Below, in pieces: positions 38,022 to 48,063 of a DNA stretch of 64,000 nt. The position numbers and the translations under genes were made by a program. Where the stretch lies: NCBI RefSeq assembly GCF_019802085.1, contig NZ_JAHVHV010000002.1:868001-932000 (forward strand). Reading direction: 5' to 3'. The stretch comes from Ferrimonas balearica. GTDB lineage: Bacteria > Pseudomonadota > Gammaproteobacteria > Enterobacterales > Shewanellaceae. Below the pieces are notes generated by a model. That model did no database searches. It had not been told where the DNA came from and worked only from the letters and a program-made list of their open reading frames with translations. The first letter of the stretch is position 1. Each line of letters begins with the position of its first letter.

Positions 38022-38810
38022 ATGCAACCGGCATTATGGATCAGTAAGACCGGGCTCGACGCCCAGCAGACCGACATCGCCACCATCTCCAACAACCTGG
38101 CCAACGCCAGCACCGTGGGGTTCAAGAAAAGCCGGGCGATCTTCGAGGATCTGCTGTACCAGACCATCAACCAGGCCGGTGGGATCAGCTCCCAGAACAG
38201 CGAGCTGCCGGCGGGCCTGACCCTGGGGGCGGGCACCAAGGTGGCCGCCACCCAGCGGATCTTCAACCAGGGCAACATGCTCACCACCGACAACAGCCTG
38301 GACCTGATGATCGAGGGCCCCGGCTTTTTCGAGATCCAGCTGCCGGACGGCACCATCGCTTACAGCCGCAACGGCCAGTTCACCCTGGACGATGAAGGCC
38401 AGATGGTGACCCCGGGGGCCGGCTTCCTGCTCAACCCCGGGATTCAGGTGCCGGATGACGCCCAGACCATCACCGTCTCCGGTGAAGGGGAGGTGTCGGT
38501 GCGGGTGCCCGGCCAGGCGGAGAACCAGGTAATCGGGCAGATTGAGATCTCCAACTTCATCAACCCCACCGGGCTGGAGCCCATCGGCCAGAACATGTAC
38601 CTGGAGACCGGGGCCAGCGGCGCGCCCATCCAGGGGGTGCCGGGGCTCGATGGCCTGGGCAGCATCCGCCAGGGGGCGCTGGAGACCTCCAACGTCAACG
38701 TCACCGAGGAGCTGGTGAACATGATCGAAAGCCAGCGGATTTACGAGATGAACTCCAAGGTGATCTCCACCGTGGACCAGATGCTGGCCAACCTGAACCA
38801 GCAGCTCTGA
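38022..38810 (+). CDS. flgG: Flagellar distal rod protein FlgG
   Basis: A 262-residue distal rod protein that matches the usual length of about 262. N-terminal TISNNLANASTVGFKKSRA and C-terminal ELVNMIESQRIYEMNSKVI are conserved. AGGAGA precedes the ATG. Followed by flgH after 12 nt. Confidence 0.97.
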   Translation: MQPALWISKTGLDAQQTDIATISNNLANASTVGFKKSRAIFEDLLYQTINQAGGISSQNSELPAGLTLGAGTKVAATQRIFNQGNMLTTDNSLDLMIEGPGFFEIQLPDGTIAYSRNGQFTLDDEGQMVTPGAGFLLNPGIQVPDDAQTITVSGEGEVSVRVPGQAENQVIGQIEISNFINPTGLEPIGQNMYLETGASGAPIQGVPGLDGLGSIRQGALETSNVNVTEELVNMIESQRIYEMNSKVISTVDQMLANLNQQL

Positions 38811-38822
38811 GGAGGCCTTAAG

Positions 38823-39509
38823 ATGATCACCACCGCTTTTCGTCTGACCCTGACCGGCCTCGCGGCACTGACCCTGGTCGGCTGCGTGCACCCCAACTCG
38901 CCCATCCCGGACGACCCTTACTATGCGCCGGTCTACCCGGACCTGCCGCCCAGCCAGGTGGTGACCACAGGCTCCATCTTCAATGACGGCTACGCCAACG
39001 AGCTCTACTCCGACATCAAGGCCCTCAAGGTGGGGGACGTGATCACCGTGATGCTCACCGAGCAGACCAAGGCCAAGAAGTCCGCCTCCAACGAGATCAG
39101 CAAAGACAACCAGATGCAGCTGGACCCTATCAGCGCCGGTGGCGGGCCCATCACCGTCAGTGGCAACACCATCGACCTGGCCTACAAAGAGAAGTTCGAC
39201 ATGAAGCGGGCCTCGGATGCGGACCAGTCCAACAGCCTGGCGGGCTCCATCTCGGTCAACGTGCTGCAGGTGCTGGCCAACGGCAATCTGGTGATCCGGG
39301 GTGAGAAGTGGATGACCATCAACGACGGTGACGAGTTCATCCGCATCACCGGCATCGTCCGCCCGCGGGACATCAGCCCGGACAACACCATCGCCAGCAC
39401 CCGGGTGGCCAACGCGCGAATTCAGTACTCCGGCACCGGCACCTTCGCCGACTCCCAGAAATCCGGCTGGCTCTCCAGCTTCTTCTCCGGCCCGCTCTGG
39501 CCGTTCTAA
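38823..39509 (+). CDS. flgH: Flagellar L-ring lipoprotein FlgH
   Basis: A 228-residue lipoprotein (lipobox LVGC, Cys at residue 21) that builds the outer-membrane L ring. It has the conserved [18 protein letters not shown] and the C-terminal [15 protein letters not shown] region. Start at the ATG after TGAGGAGG. Confidence 0.97.
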   Translation: MITTAFRLTLTGLAALTLVGCVHPNSPIPDDPYYAPVYPDLPPSQVVTTGSIFNDGYANELYSDIKALKVGDVITVMLTEQTKAKKSASNEISKDNQMQLDPISAGGGPITVSGNTIDLAYKEKFDMKRASDADQSNSLAGSISVNVLQVLANGNLVIRGEKWMTINDGDEFIRITGIVRPRDISPDNTIASTRVANARIQYSGTGTFADSQKSGWLSSFFSGPLWPF

Positions 39510-39521
39510 CGGAGGCGACCC

Positions 39522-40607
39522 ATGCGAGTCCTGACCGCACTGCTGTTGCTGCTGTTGCCCCTGGGGGCGCAAGCGATGCGCCTCAAAGATCTCACCGACG
39601 TCCAGGGCGTGCGCCCCAACCAACTGGTGGGCTACGGCCTGGTGGTGGGCCTGCCGGGCACCGGTGAGCAGAGCCGCTACACCGAGCAGAGCTTCACCAC
39701 CATGCTCTCCAACTTCGGCATCAACCTGCCGGCCAATGCCCGGCCCAAGCTGAAGAACGTCGCCGCGGTGGCGGTGCACGCCGAGCTGCACCCCTTTGTG
39801 AAGCCCGGTCAGGCCATCGACATCACCGTCTCCTCCGTCGGCAGCGCCAAGAGCCTGCGAGGCGGCACCCTGCTGCAAACCTTCCTCAAGGGGGCCGACG
39901 GCAAGGTCTACGCCCTGGCCCAGGGCAGCCTGGTGGTGTCCGGTTTCTCCGCCGAGGGGCTGGATGGCTCCAAGGTGCTGCAGAACACCCCCACCGTGGG
40001 GCGGATCCCCGGCGGCGCCCTGGTTGAGCGCAGCGTGCCCACCCCCTTTGCCAACGGTGACTTCCTAACCTTCAACCTGCATCGCCCCGATTTCTCCACC
40101 GCCAAGCGGGTGGTGGAGGCGGTGAACGGCCTGCTGGGCCCCGGCGTGGCCCGGGCCCTGGACGCCACCTCCATCCAGGTTTCCGCCCCTCGGGACCCGT
40201 CCCAGCGGGTCTCCTACCTGGCCACCCTGGAAAACCTCCAGGTGCAGCCGGCGGATGAGTCCGCCAAGGTGATCGTCAACAGCCGCACCGGCACCATAGT
40301 AGTGGGCAAGGACGTGCGCCTGATGCCCACCGCCATCACCCACGGTGGCCTGACGGTCACCATCAGTGAAAACCTCAATGTCTCCCAGCCCAACGCCTTC
40401 GGCGGCGGCAACACCGTGGTGGTGCCGGACTCGGAGATCGAAGTGACCGAGCGGGACAGCCGGATGTTCAAGTTCGATACCGGCACCACCTTAGATGAGC
40501 TGGTGCGGGCGGTGAACGAGGTGGGGGCGGCGCCCTCGGACCTGATGGCCATCCTCGAGGCTCTCTCCCAGGCGGGCGCCCTGCGCGGCGAGTTGGTGAT
40601 CATCTGA
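39522..40607 (+). CDS. flgI: Flagellar P-ring protein FlgI
   Basis: A 361-residue periplasmic protein with a signal peptide (ending AQA, about residue 18) and the FlgI signatures [23 protein letters not shown] and [20 protein letters not shown]. It shares its last base with the first of flgJ (TGATGG). Confidence 0.98.
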   Translation: MRVLTALLLLLLPLGAQAMRLKDLTDVQGVRPNQLVGYGLVVGLPGTGEQSRYTEQSFTTMLSNFGINLPANARPKLKNVAAVAVHAELHPFVKPGQAIDITVSSVGSAKSLRGGTLLQTFLKGADGKVYALAQGSLVVSGFSAEGLDGSKVLQNTPTVGRIPGGALVERSVPTPFANGDFLTFNLHRPDFSTAKRVVEAVNGLLGPGVARALDATSIQVSAPRDPSQRVSYLATLENLQVQPADESAKVIVNSRTGTIVVGKDVRLMPTAITHGGLTVTISENLNVSQPNAFGGGNTVVVPDSEIEVTERDSRMFKFDTGTTLDELVRAVNEVGAAPSDLMAILEALSQAGALRGELVII

Positions 40608-41617
40608 TGGACAGCCTCAAGCAGTCGGGACAGCACTACCTCGATCTGGCGGGCCTGGACCAGCTGCGTCAGCAGGCCCAGCAGGACCCGGACGCCAGCC
40701 TGCGCCAGGTGGCGCTGCAGTTCGAAGGGATCTTCATGAACATGCTGCTCAAGAGCATGCGTGACGCCAACGCTGCCTTCGAGGACGGCGACAGTCCCTT
40801 CAGCTCACACACCACCCAGTTTTACCGCCAGATGCACGACAGCCAGCTGGCCAACGAGCTCTCCGCCCAGGGCAGCCTGGGGCTGGCGGATCTCATTGTC
40901 GCCCAGCTGGGCGGTGACGAGGCGTTGACCCCGGCCTCCGCCCTGGCCCCCGGCGCCGCCGTGGCGCCCCTGAGCCTGCCGGTGCAGGCCCCGGCGCCCA
41001 GCGCGGTGCCCCTGGCGGCGGCCGCCAACCCGGCCCCGACCCCGGCGACTGAGGCGGAAGCGGCCCAACCCGCGGTGGCCGCCCCCGAGGCCCACCCGCC
41101 GCTGGCCTCGGCGGCCAATGAGGACCCCCAGCATTTCCAGGATGCGGAGCACTTCGTGCGCAGCCTGATCCCCCACGCCGAGACCGCGGGTCAGGCCCTG
41201 GGGGTGGATCCCATGCTGCTGATCGCCCAGTCGGCGCTGGAGACCGGCTGGGGCCGCAAGGTGCTGCGGGACCCGGAAGGCAAAAGCAGCCATAACCTTT
41301 TCAACATCAAGGCCGATAACCGTTGGCAGGGGGACAAAACCTCGGTCAACGCCCTGGAGTTTGAGTCCGAGCTGCCGGTGATGCGCCGCTCCAACTTCCG
41401 GGTCTACGAGGATCTCAAGGCCAGCTTCGACGATTACGTCCGCTTCGTGCAGCAGCCCCGCTACCAGGCCGCCCGGGAGGCGGCGGACAGCGAAGGCTAT
41501 ATCCGCGCCCTGCACCAGGCCGGCTACGCTACGGATCCCCTCTACGCCGACAAGATCATGCGGTTGTTCAACAACCTGATTAAACAGTACAGCCCGTCCA
41601 GCAACCCGCTGCCCTAA
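40607..41617 (+). CDS. flgJ: Peptidoglycan hydrolase/rod cap protein FlgJ
   Basis: A 336-residue bifunctional protein. The N-terminal rod-binding domain (about 20-100, GIFMNMLLKSMRDAN) is joined by an Ala/Pro-rich linker (about 105-170) to a C-terminal glucosaminidase domain (about 180-330) with the likely catalytic Glu in IAQSALETGWG. It opens peptidoglycan for rod growth. The start codon overlaps the flgI stop. Confidence 0.96.
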   Translation: MDSLKQSGQHYLDLAGLDQLRQQAQQDPDASLRQVALQFEGIFMNMLLKSMRDANAAFEDGDSPFSSHTTQFYRQMHDSQLANELSAQGSLGLADLIVAQLGGDEALTPASALAPGAAVAPLSLPVQAPAPSAVPLAAAANPAPTPATEAEAAQPAVAAPEAHPPLASAANEDPQHFQDAEHFVRSLIPHAETAGQALGVDPMLLIAQSALETGWGRKVLRDPEGKSSHNLFNIKADNRWQGDKTSVNALEFESELPVMRRSNFRVYEDLKASFDDYVRFVQQPRYQAAREAADSEGYIRALHQAGYATDPLYADKIMRLFNNLIKQYSPSSNPLP

Positions 41618-41631
41618 GTTAAGGAAGTACC

Positions 41632-43539
41632 ATGGCCGACTTGATGAGCATTGCCCGCTCCGGTGTCCTCGCCGCCCAGAAGCAGATGGGGGTCACCAGC
41701 AACAACATCGCCAACGTGGGCACCGAGGGCTACAACCGCCAGGTGGCGGAGCAGCGCACCTCGGAATCCCAGTTCCTGGCGGGGCAGTTCCTGGGCACCG
41801 GCACCTACGTCTCCGACGTCAAACGGATCTACAACGACTACGCCCAGCGGGAACTCTCCCTCTCCATCAGCCAGCACAGCCAGGCCCAGACCAGCTACAG
41901 CAAGCTGTCGGAGCTGGACCAGCTGTTCTCCGTGGTGGGCAAGGCGGTGCCCAATTCCCTGAACGGCCTGTTTGAGAACATCAACAACCTGGCGGACATG
42001 CCCGCCGACCTGGGGGTGCGGGAGAACCTGCTGACCAGCGCCGGCCAGCTCAGCGCCGCGTTCAACAGCCTGGGCCAGGAGCTCGAAGGCCAGGTGCGCC
42101 AGGTGAACCAGCAGATCGACGGAGTGGTGGACAGGGTCAACGCCATCACCACAGAGCTGGCGGAGATCAACACCCAGCTGCAGAAAATTGGCGGCAATGA
42201 TCTGCAGCTGCTGGACCAGCAGGACCGGCTCATCAACGAGCTGTCCGAGTACGTGCAGGTGAACGTCATCCCCCAGGAGTACGGGGTGAAGAGCGTGATG
42301 GCCGGCGGCTCGGTGATGCTGGTGGCCGGGGAGACCCCCATGAAGCTGGGGCTGACCGCCGGCGACCCGGTGGCCCACGAAACCCGGCTGACCAGCAGCA
42401 TCGGCAACCAGACCTCCATCCTGGGCACCAACGCCCTGGGGGGCCAACTGCAGGGGCTGTTCGACTACCGCGACCAGGACCTGTCGGCGGCCATCAACAC
42501 CCTGGGGGTGATGGCATTGGGCGTATCGGACGCCTTCAACCAGGCCCAGGCCCAGGGCTTTGACCTGGACGGCAACGTCGGCCAGGACCTCTTTACCGCC
42601 ATCAACGATCCCAACCTCACCACCGGCCGGGTGGCCGCCTACCAGCACAACGCCGGCGGCATGACCCTGGGGGTGGAGATTGACGATACCTCGGCGCTGA
42701 CCGGTGGTCGTTACGAGCTGGCCTTCGATGGCGCCAACTACCAGCTCACCGACCAGTACGGCACCACCACCACCCTGACCACGGATCCCAACGACGCCAC
42801 CCGGCTGATGGGCCCCGACGGCTTCAGCGTGCGCTTGAATGGCGCCTCCGGCCCGGCGGTGGCCGGGGATAAGTGGGCGCTTACCCCCTCCGCCGGGGCC
42901 GCCTCCGGTCTCGACGTGGTGATGAACAACCCCCGCCACCTGGCGGCTGCCGGCTACGGCCTGCAGACCCTGAGCGGCAGCGGCGAAGCCCAGCTGCTGG
43001 CGGTGGATCGCACCGATCCCAGCCTGCCCGCCAACGGCGAGGTGATGACGGTGCAGGTGGACCCCACCCTGGGCACCTTCAGCGTGTTCGACAGCCAGGG
43101 CAACACCCTCTCCACCGGGGCGATGAGCGGCAACCAGATCAGCACCCTGGGCTTCACCCTGGCGGTGGACCCCAACACCGCCAGCGGCGACCAGTTCAGC
43201 CTGGATCTCTCCTTCGGCCCCGGGGACAACAGCAACGCGGTCAACATGGCCGGGTTGGCCACCGCCAAGCTGATGGGCAACGGCAACGCCACCCTGACCG
43301 ACGTCTACGAGGGGATCACCACCAGCGTCGGCGGCAAGACCAAGGCCGCGGGCGTGGCCCTGGACTCGGCGGAGATCACCAAGCTGCAGGCCACCGAGCG
43401 GGTGCAGGCGGAGTCCGGGGTGAACCTGGACGAGGAAGCGGCCAACCTGATGCGGTTCCAGCAGGCCTACCAGGCCTCGGCACGGATCATGACGGTGGCC
43501 AAGGAAACCTTCGACACCCTGTTTGCGTCGGTACGATAA
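41632..43539 (+). CDS. flgK: Flagellar hook-associated protein 1 FlgK
   Basis: A 635-residue hook-filament junction protein. The axial motif is at the N-terminus (VTSNNIANVGTEGYNRQVAE) and the C-terminus has NLDEEAANLMRFQQAYQAS. AAGGAAG precedes the ATG 14 nt after flgJ. Ordered flgK then flgL as in Vibrio and Shewanella. Confidence 0.97.
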   Translation: MADLMSIARSGVLAAQKQMGVTSNNIANVGTEGYNRQVAEQRTSESQFLAGQFLGTGTYVSDVKRIYNDYAQRELSLSISQHSQAQTSYSKLSELDQLFSVVGKAVPNSLNGLFENINNLADMPADLGVRENLLTSAGQLSAAFNSLGQELEGQVRQVNQQIDGVVDRVNAITTELAEINTQLQKIGGNDLQLLDQQDRLINELSEYVQVNVIPQEYGVKSVMAGGSVMLVAGETPMKLGLTAGDPVAHETRLTSSIGNQTSILGTNALGGQLQGLFDYRDQDLSAAINTLGVMALGVSDAFNQAQAQGFDLDGNVGQDLFTAINDPNLTTGRVAAYQHNAGGMTLGVEIDDTSALTGGRYELAFDGANYQLTDQYGTTTTLTTDPNDATRLMGPDGFSVRLNGASGPAVAGDKWALTPSAGAASGLDVVMNNPRHLAAAGYGLQTLSGSGEAQLLAVDRTDPSLPANGEVMTVQVDPTLGTFSVFDSQGNTLSTGAMSGNQISTLGFTLAVDPNTASGDQFSLDLSFGPGDNSNAVNMAGLATAKLMGNGNATLTDVYEGITTSVGGKTKAAGVALDSAEITKLQATERVQAESGVNLDEEAANLMRFQQAYQASARIMTVAKETFDTLFASVR

Positions 43540-43548
43540 GGAGCGGGC

Positions 43549-44757
43549 ATGCGAGTCGCCACGAATCAGTTCTACAACCTGAACACCAGCAACCTGCTGC
43601 GGATCCAGTCCGACGCCAACACCACCCTGGCCCACCTCTCCTCGGGCAAGCGGGTGCACACCGCCGGCGACGACCCGGTGGCGTCCATTGTGCTGGAGAA
43701 CCTCAAGCAGCAGGGGCAGCAGCTCAGCCAGTACATGGCCAACATCAACCTGGCCAACAACCGGCTCTCCCAGCAGGAGAGCCGCATCGGCGAGTACGAG
43801 ACACTGCTGATGAACAGCCGGGATCTCATTGTCCAGGGCAACGACGGTGCCCTGTCCGACGAGAACAAGGGCGCCATTGCCCAGGATCTCACCGAGACCC
43901 GGGACGCCATCCTGGCCCTGGCCAACAACCAGGACGAGTCCGGCAACTTCCTCTTTGCCGGCTTCCAGACCCAGAGCAAACCCTTTATCGAGGACCCCAA
44001 CGGCGTAGTGAGCTACCAGGGGGACAACGGGGTGCGCGAGGCGGTGGTGGCCGATGGCGTGACCGTACCGGTGAATGAGTCCGGCGAGCGGATCTTTATG
44101 AGCATCCCCAACGCCAGTGGCGACTACCGGGCCGATTACGCCAACGCGGTGATGAGCGACCAATGGTTTGTCGAGCAGGCGAACGTCACCAACCCGGCGG
44201 TGCACGTCCAGGACAACTTCCAGATCCAGTTTCTCGATGACGGCTTTGGCAACGTCAACGTGGAGGTGACCGACTCCGGTGGCGCCGTGGTGCTGCCCTC
44301 ACAGCCCTTCGACGTGACGGTGCCGCTGAACTTCAACGGCATGGAGGTGCAGCTGTCCGGCAACCCGCAGATCGGCGACAGCGTCACCCTGGGGCCCCAG
44401 ACCGAGGTGGATATCTTCAGCACCCTGCAGGAGGCCATCGACATGCTCAACACCCCCTCGGGGCTGGTGGGCGACCGGGAGCAGGCCCAGTACGCCCAGG
44501 CCCTGGCGGACGCCGGCCAGGCGATCACCCACGCCTCGGTGATCCGGGCCGAAAGCGGCAACCACCTCAAGTCGCTGGAGACCTACCAGGAGCAGCACGA
44601 GAACCTGGAGCTGGTGGCGGCCTCCGCCCAGTCCAGCCTGGAGGATCTCGACTACGCCAAGGCGATCACCGAGTTTGAGAAGCAGTCCCTGGCGATGAAC
44701 TCCCTCTCCCAGACCTTCGGCAAACTGAGCGGCCTGACCCTGTTCAACTACATCTGA
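43549..44757 (+). CDS. flgL: Flagellar hook-associated protein 3 FlgL
   Basis: A 402-residue protein with the flagellin-like N-terminus (LRIQSDANTTLAHLSSGKRV, AGDDPVASIVLENL) and C-terminus (DLDYAKAITEFEKQSLAMN). It makes the second ring of the hook-filament junction. Starts 9 nt after flgK and is the last gene of this flagellar block; no flagellin gene follows. Confidence 0.97.
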   Translation: MRVATNQFYNLNTSNLLRIQSDANTTLAHLSSGKRVHTAGDDPVASIVLENLKQQGQQLSQYMANINLANNRLSQQESRIGEYETLLMNSRDLIVQGNDGALSDENKGAIAQDLTETRDAILALANNQDESGNFLFAGFQTQSKPFIEDPNGVVSYQGDNGVREAVVADGVTVPVNESGERIFMSIPNASGDYRADYANAVMSDQWFVEQANVTNPAVHVQDNFQIQFLDDGFGNVNVEVTDSGGAVVLPSQPFDVTVPLNFNGMEVQLSGNPQIGDSVTLGPQTEVDIFSTLQEAIDMLNTPSGLVGDREQAQYAQALADAGQAITHASVIRAESGNHLKSLETYQEQHENLELVAASAQSSLEDLDYAKAITEFEKQSLAMNSLSQTFGKLSGLTLFNYI

Positions 44758-44781
44758 GTCGCGCCCTAGCCCCATTAAGCA

Positions 44782-44815
44782 CAACGCCCGGCATGGCCGG
44801 GCGTTGGTCGTTTCC
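44782..44815. terminator. Terminator after flgL
   Basis: Stem caacgcccggc/gccgggcgttg with a 3-nt loop and a weak T tail, between convergent flgL and the metallo-hydrolase gene. Confidence 0.7.
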
Positions 44816-44826
44816 GCTGTCCGAAT

Positions 44827-45618
44827 TCAGAAGGCCAGGGTCTGTCCATCGGCGGGGATCCGCACCCGTGACGCCAATCCCGCCTCGCTCATCATCTTCG
44901 CCAGGGTAGGGCGGTCCACCGGGCAGTGGTTCAGCGCCTCCATATGGTTGGCCACCACGCTGCCCGGGGCCAGGCGGACGAACTCCACCAGCTCCTGTCC
45001 GGCCATCAGCAGCGGCTGACCCACATCCATCTGCGCCTGACCCGCCGCCAGTATGGCGATGTCCGGTTTGAGCTCGATAAGGGCGCGGCGAACGTCGTCG
45101 GTCAGTACGGTATCGCCGCTGATGTAGAGGGAGGGCTCGCCGGGCAGTTCGAGGTAAAAGCCGATGCCGTTGGCCATCACCCGGTGGATCCAGCCGTGGC
45201 CATGCTGGGCCGGCACCGCGGTGATGGTGCCGCCGAGAAAGGGCTGGGGCTGCCAGGGGGTGAGCGCCTGACTGACGTTGAGGCCCAGGCGCTTGAGGTA
45301 GGCCTGGTCCGGGGCACCGGTCACCACCGGGGTGTGGCGTTGGCGCAGGAAGCGCTCACCCTCGGCGTCCAGATGGTCCTGGTGCTGCAGCACTTTCAGG
45401 CCAAAGGTCTGGCTGTGGGTCAGCAGGCAGTGGGTGACGGCGTCCAGTTGAGCCTGGGCGCCATCAGGCAGGCCCACCGTGGGGTTGCGGCGGGCTTTGA
45501 AGCGGGCCACGGCAAAGGGCGGAATGGAGCCAGCCTCGCCCAGCATGGGGTCCACCAGGATGCGGTGGGGGCCGGATTCGATGATAAAGGTGGCGCTTCG
45601 AAGGTGGTGCAGTTTCAT
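44827..45618 (-). CDS. MBL-fold metallo-hydrolase
   Basis: A 263-residue cytoplasmic hydrolase of the metallo-beta-lactamase fold. Metal ligands appear as TH at LLTHSQ, then HQDHLD, a later His in QHGHGW, the Asp in YISGDTV and a C-terminal His in NHMEALNH. The spacing of the first cluster is longer than the usual HXHXDH, as in a subgroup that has a helical insertion there. GGAG precedes the ATG at 45618. It is divergent from an AraC regulator, its likely controller. Substrate unknown. Confidence 0.85.
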   Translation of the reverse strand: MKLHHLRSATFIIESGPHRILVDPMLGEAGSIPPFAVARFKARRNPTVGLPDGAQAQLDAVTHCLLTHSQTFGLKVLQHQDHLDAEGERFLRQRHTPVVTGAPDQAYLKRLGLNVSQALTPWQPQPFLGGTITAVPAQHGHGWIHRVMANGIGFYLELPGEPSLYISGDTVLTDDVRRALIELKPDIAILAAGQAQMDVGQPLLMAGQELVEFVRLAPGSVVANHMEALNHCPVDRPTLAKMMSEAGLASRVRIPADGQTLAF

Positions 45619-45738
45619 GGGGCGCTCCGCCGTGGTGAAGAATGGGGCCATTGTGGGCCGTGCGCTTCGACAGCAACAGTGGCGTAAACGATCCATTTCG
45701 CTCATATTGGGCCAAGTTCAATGACAGCGAGGCCCGGC

Positions 45739-46707
45739 ATGACACGACAAAGGGTAGCGGTGGTGGCCTACCAAGGTATCAGCGCCTTGCACCTCTCCAT
45801 CCCCTGCGCGGTGTTCCATGACGCTTTTCTGCACCGAGAATCGCCGTTTGAGCTGACGGTGTGCAGCCTGGATGGCCCCCGGCTGACCACCCAGTCGCGC
45901 TTCGAGCTGACGGTGGCGGCGGACTTGGCCGAGCTGGCCCAGGCCGATTGGGTGATCATCCCCGGCTGGCCGGATGCCACCACGGCTGCGCCACCTGCGC
46001 TGCTGAAGGCATTGCGGGCAGCAAACCGGCGCGGGGCCACCGTGGTGGGGCTCTGTTTGGGTTCGACGGTGGTGGCCCAGAGCGGGCTGCTGGATGGCCT
46101 GAGTGCCACCACCCATTGGGCCTACGCCGAGGACTTTGCCCGGGCCTACCCCAGGGTGGCCCTGGACCCCGACCCCCTCTATCTGGACCACGGTCAGCTG
46201 GTTACTTCGGCGGGCACCGCCGCGGCCCTGGACTGCTGTCTGCACCTGCTGCGCCGAACCCTGGGCAGTGAGGTGGCCTCGGAGGTGGCCCGGGTGCTGG
46301 TGGCCCCGCCCTACCGCCACGGCGGGCAGAAGCAGTACATCCCGGCCCCGGTGCCCAAGCCCCGGGCTGGAGACGGTACCCTGGGCCGGGTGCTCGAAGC
46401 CCTGCAGCAGGAGTTGGCCGAACCCCACACCGTGGCCAGCGTGGCCGAGCGCTGCGCCATGAGTCGGCGCACTTTTACCCGCCAGTTCAAGGCCTACACC
46501 GGCATGAGTTTTGTCCCCTGGCTGACCGCCCAGCGCCTGGCCTTCAGTCAACGGCTGCTGGAGCAGGAGGCCTTCTCCATCGCCCGGGTGGCGGAGTTGG
46601 CGGGCTTTGGCAGCGAAAGCCTGTTTCGCAAGCAGTTCAAAGCCGCCTTTCGGCTCGCCCCCAGCGCCTATCGCCAGCAGTTTGGCCACAAAAACGTCGC
46701 GCCCTGA
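45739..46707 (+). CDS. GlxA/FtrA-type AraC-family regulator with DJ-1/PfpI domain
   Basis: A 322-residue regulator with an N-terminal class I glutamine amidotransferase-like (DJ-1/PfpI) domain (about 5-180, nucleophile-elbow Cys in VVGLCLGSTV) and a C-terminal AraC helix-turn-helix pair (about 215-315, SRRTFTRQFKAYTGMSF). GAGG precedes the ATG at 45739. Divergent from the MBL-fold gene. Confidence 0.92.
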   Translation: MTRQRVAVVAYQGISALHLSIPCAVFHDAFLHRESPFELTVCSLDGPRLTTQSRFELTVAADLAELAQADWVIIPGWPDATTAAPPALLKALRAANRRGATVVGLCLGSTVVAQSGLLDGLSATTHWAYAEDFARAYPRVALDPDPLYLDHGQLVTSAGTAAALDCCLHLLRRTLGSEVASEVARVLVAPPYRHGGQKQYIPAPVPKPRAGDGTLGRVLEALQQELAEPHTVASVAERCAMSRRTFTRQFKAYTGMSFVPWLTAQRLAFSQRLLEQEAFSIARVAELAGFGSESLFRKQFKAAFRLAPSAYRQQFGHKNVAP

Positions 46708-46749
46708 GGCAAGGCGAGCAAGAGCGTGGGACAGGGGGATCTGTCGATT

Positions 46750-47217
46750 TTAGAGCGGCGCTTCGGTGTGACGGGACGCGCCGGGCGCGGAAACGACCTT
46801 GGCGATGGCCATCAGTCCAATCCCCATCACCAGGTAAAACAGCTTCTCGGCCGAAATTGACAGGGTGACGGCCGCGTCGTCAACGTGGGCGGTTAAGTTC
46901 AGCGCGATGCGGACTTCAACAAAAGCCCGAACAAAGGGGTAGAGCGCCAGGGCCAGGCCGGAACGTTGCAGCAGTGCAGAGTTGTGCGGCCGGTACAAAA
47001 ACACCGCCAGCGCGACCAGGCTTAAGGCCAGCACCCCATTGCTCAACCACAACAGCGCGGCCGACAATTGCACCTTGCCGAGCTCAAACCCCTCGGCGTA
47101 GACGTAATGGGCCATCAACTCTTCGGCGTAGGACTCGGGCGACAGCAGCCCCCACAGCGGGTAGATCAGCAGCAGCGCTGCGCTTAGGACAAGTAAGATC
47201 GAAGCCAATGGTTTCAC
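46750..47217 (-). CDS. Four-helix membrane protein, DUF2975-like
   Basis: A 155-residue inner-membrane protein with four hydrophobic helices (about 7-27, 50-72, 84-105, 125-145), the pattern of DUF2975. The GTG at 47217 has GGGAG 7 nt upstream, so it is chosen over upstream in-frame codons. No helix-turn-helix partner gene, which often accompanies DUF2975, is next to it. Function unknown. Confidence 0.7.
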   Translation of the reverse strand: MKPLASILLVLSAALLLIYPLWGLLSPESYAEELMAHYVYAEGFELGKVQLSAALLWLSNGVLALSLVALAVFLYRPHNSALLQRSGLALALYPFVRAFVEVRIALNLTAHVDDAAVTLSISAEKLFYLVMGIGLMAIAKVVSAPGASRHTEAPL

Positions 47218-47568
47218 GTTCCGTCTCCCTGGAAATCGACTCAAAGCCGCTGGTTTGCTGACCAATACGACCCGCTTTAAAGGGCTTGGTTCATTGTATC
47301 TATAAATCCGGCAACTCCTTTGGGCGGCAACGGGCTTAGCGCAACGCTCGAAACCTGGAGACGACCAGAGTTGGGTAAACCGTCAGTCTTGCCTCGCAAT
47401 TGGTGTACCCAAGGCCAGCGCACCGACTCTCGGACAAAACAAGGGATAAAGGGCCGCTTTGGCGCCAGAAGCGGGCATGCAGGAACTCTGGCGCACTTTC
47501 GTTTCATCCAGATAACACTCTGATCTGACACCTAAAGCATTGATTGAGTTGGATTCGCTTGGTACGTT
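47218..47568. other. Intergenic stretch left of the cassette island
   Basis: About 350 bp with no gene I can support. A minus-strand frame (47277-47531) and a plus-strand frame (47320-47523) lack ribosome binding sites and recognisable content. It may contain degraded DNA next to the cassette cluster. Confidence 0.45.
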
Positions 47569-47636
47569 GGGCGAACTTTCGCCGGTGTTATTGCGACTTT
47601 AAAGGTGCCACGGGCGCAATAAACACACTGTTAGCA
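47569..47636 (+). repeat. Possible attC-like site at the left end of the cassette island
   Basis: GCGAAC (47571-47576) and GTTAGCA (47630-47636) bracket an imperfect palindrome whose arms are GTTATTGCG (from about 47587) and CGCAATAAAC. The right end has the GTTRRR core used as an integron recombination point, and the AT-rich gene starts right after it. The left core is poor, so this is weaker than the other two sites. Confidence 0.35.
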
Positions 47637-47655
47637 CTTCCACGAGGATTCATTA

Positions 47656-48063
47656 ATGAGCGTTGAAAAGAGTGAGATATTAAAGATAAAGCTTTACTAC
47701 CAATAATTTCATCACAAATGTATTAGTTGGTATGTGACTATCATGGGCTTCTTTATCGCAGGCGCAATTGCTGGCAGTAACTCAGAATCTCTGGATGGTA
47801 ATACATTTGGTTACTCAATTATTGGTGTTAGCCTAACGCTGTCTATTATTTTCTTTCTATGTGTGTTTCATTATAGCAAACGCATAGACGTCTTGAATAA
47901 TTATCTAGATAAAGATGTAAGTGACATCCCCGAAGCTTGGTACAATAGTTCAAAAAATGTTGGTGTTACTGTAAAAGGCATTGGCTCGTGGTTTTTCTTG
48001 TCTATTATTTTATCGATGCAGTTCGCTATATATTGGTTAGTCTCGTTAAAGTTTTTGTGCTAA
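47656..48063 (+). pseudogene. Cassette membrane-protein gene interrupted by an in-frame stop
   Basis: The frame starts at the ATG 47656, 7 nt after GAGGA, and codes MSVEKSEILKIKLYYQ before a TAA at 47704-47706. It then continues in the same frame for 118 codons to a stop inside the attC site. The remainder has three hydrophobic helices. Translation could restart at GTG 47734, but that codon has no ribosome binding site. The base composition is much more AT-rich than the flanks. I do not recognise the family. Confidence 0.6.

Noticed and set aside
47277-47531. Minus-strand frame left of the cassette island
   Set aside because: No ribosome binding site and low-complexity composition; not similar to a transposase or cassette gene as far as I can see.
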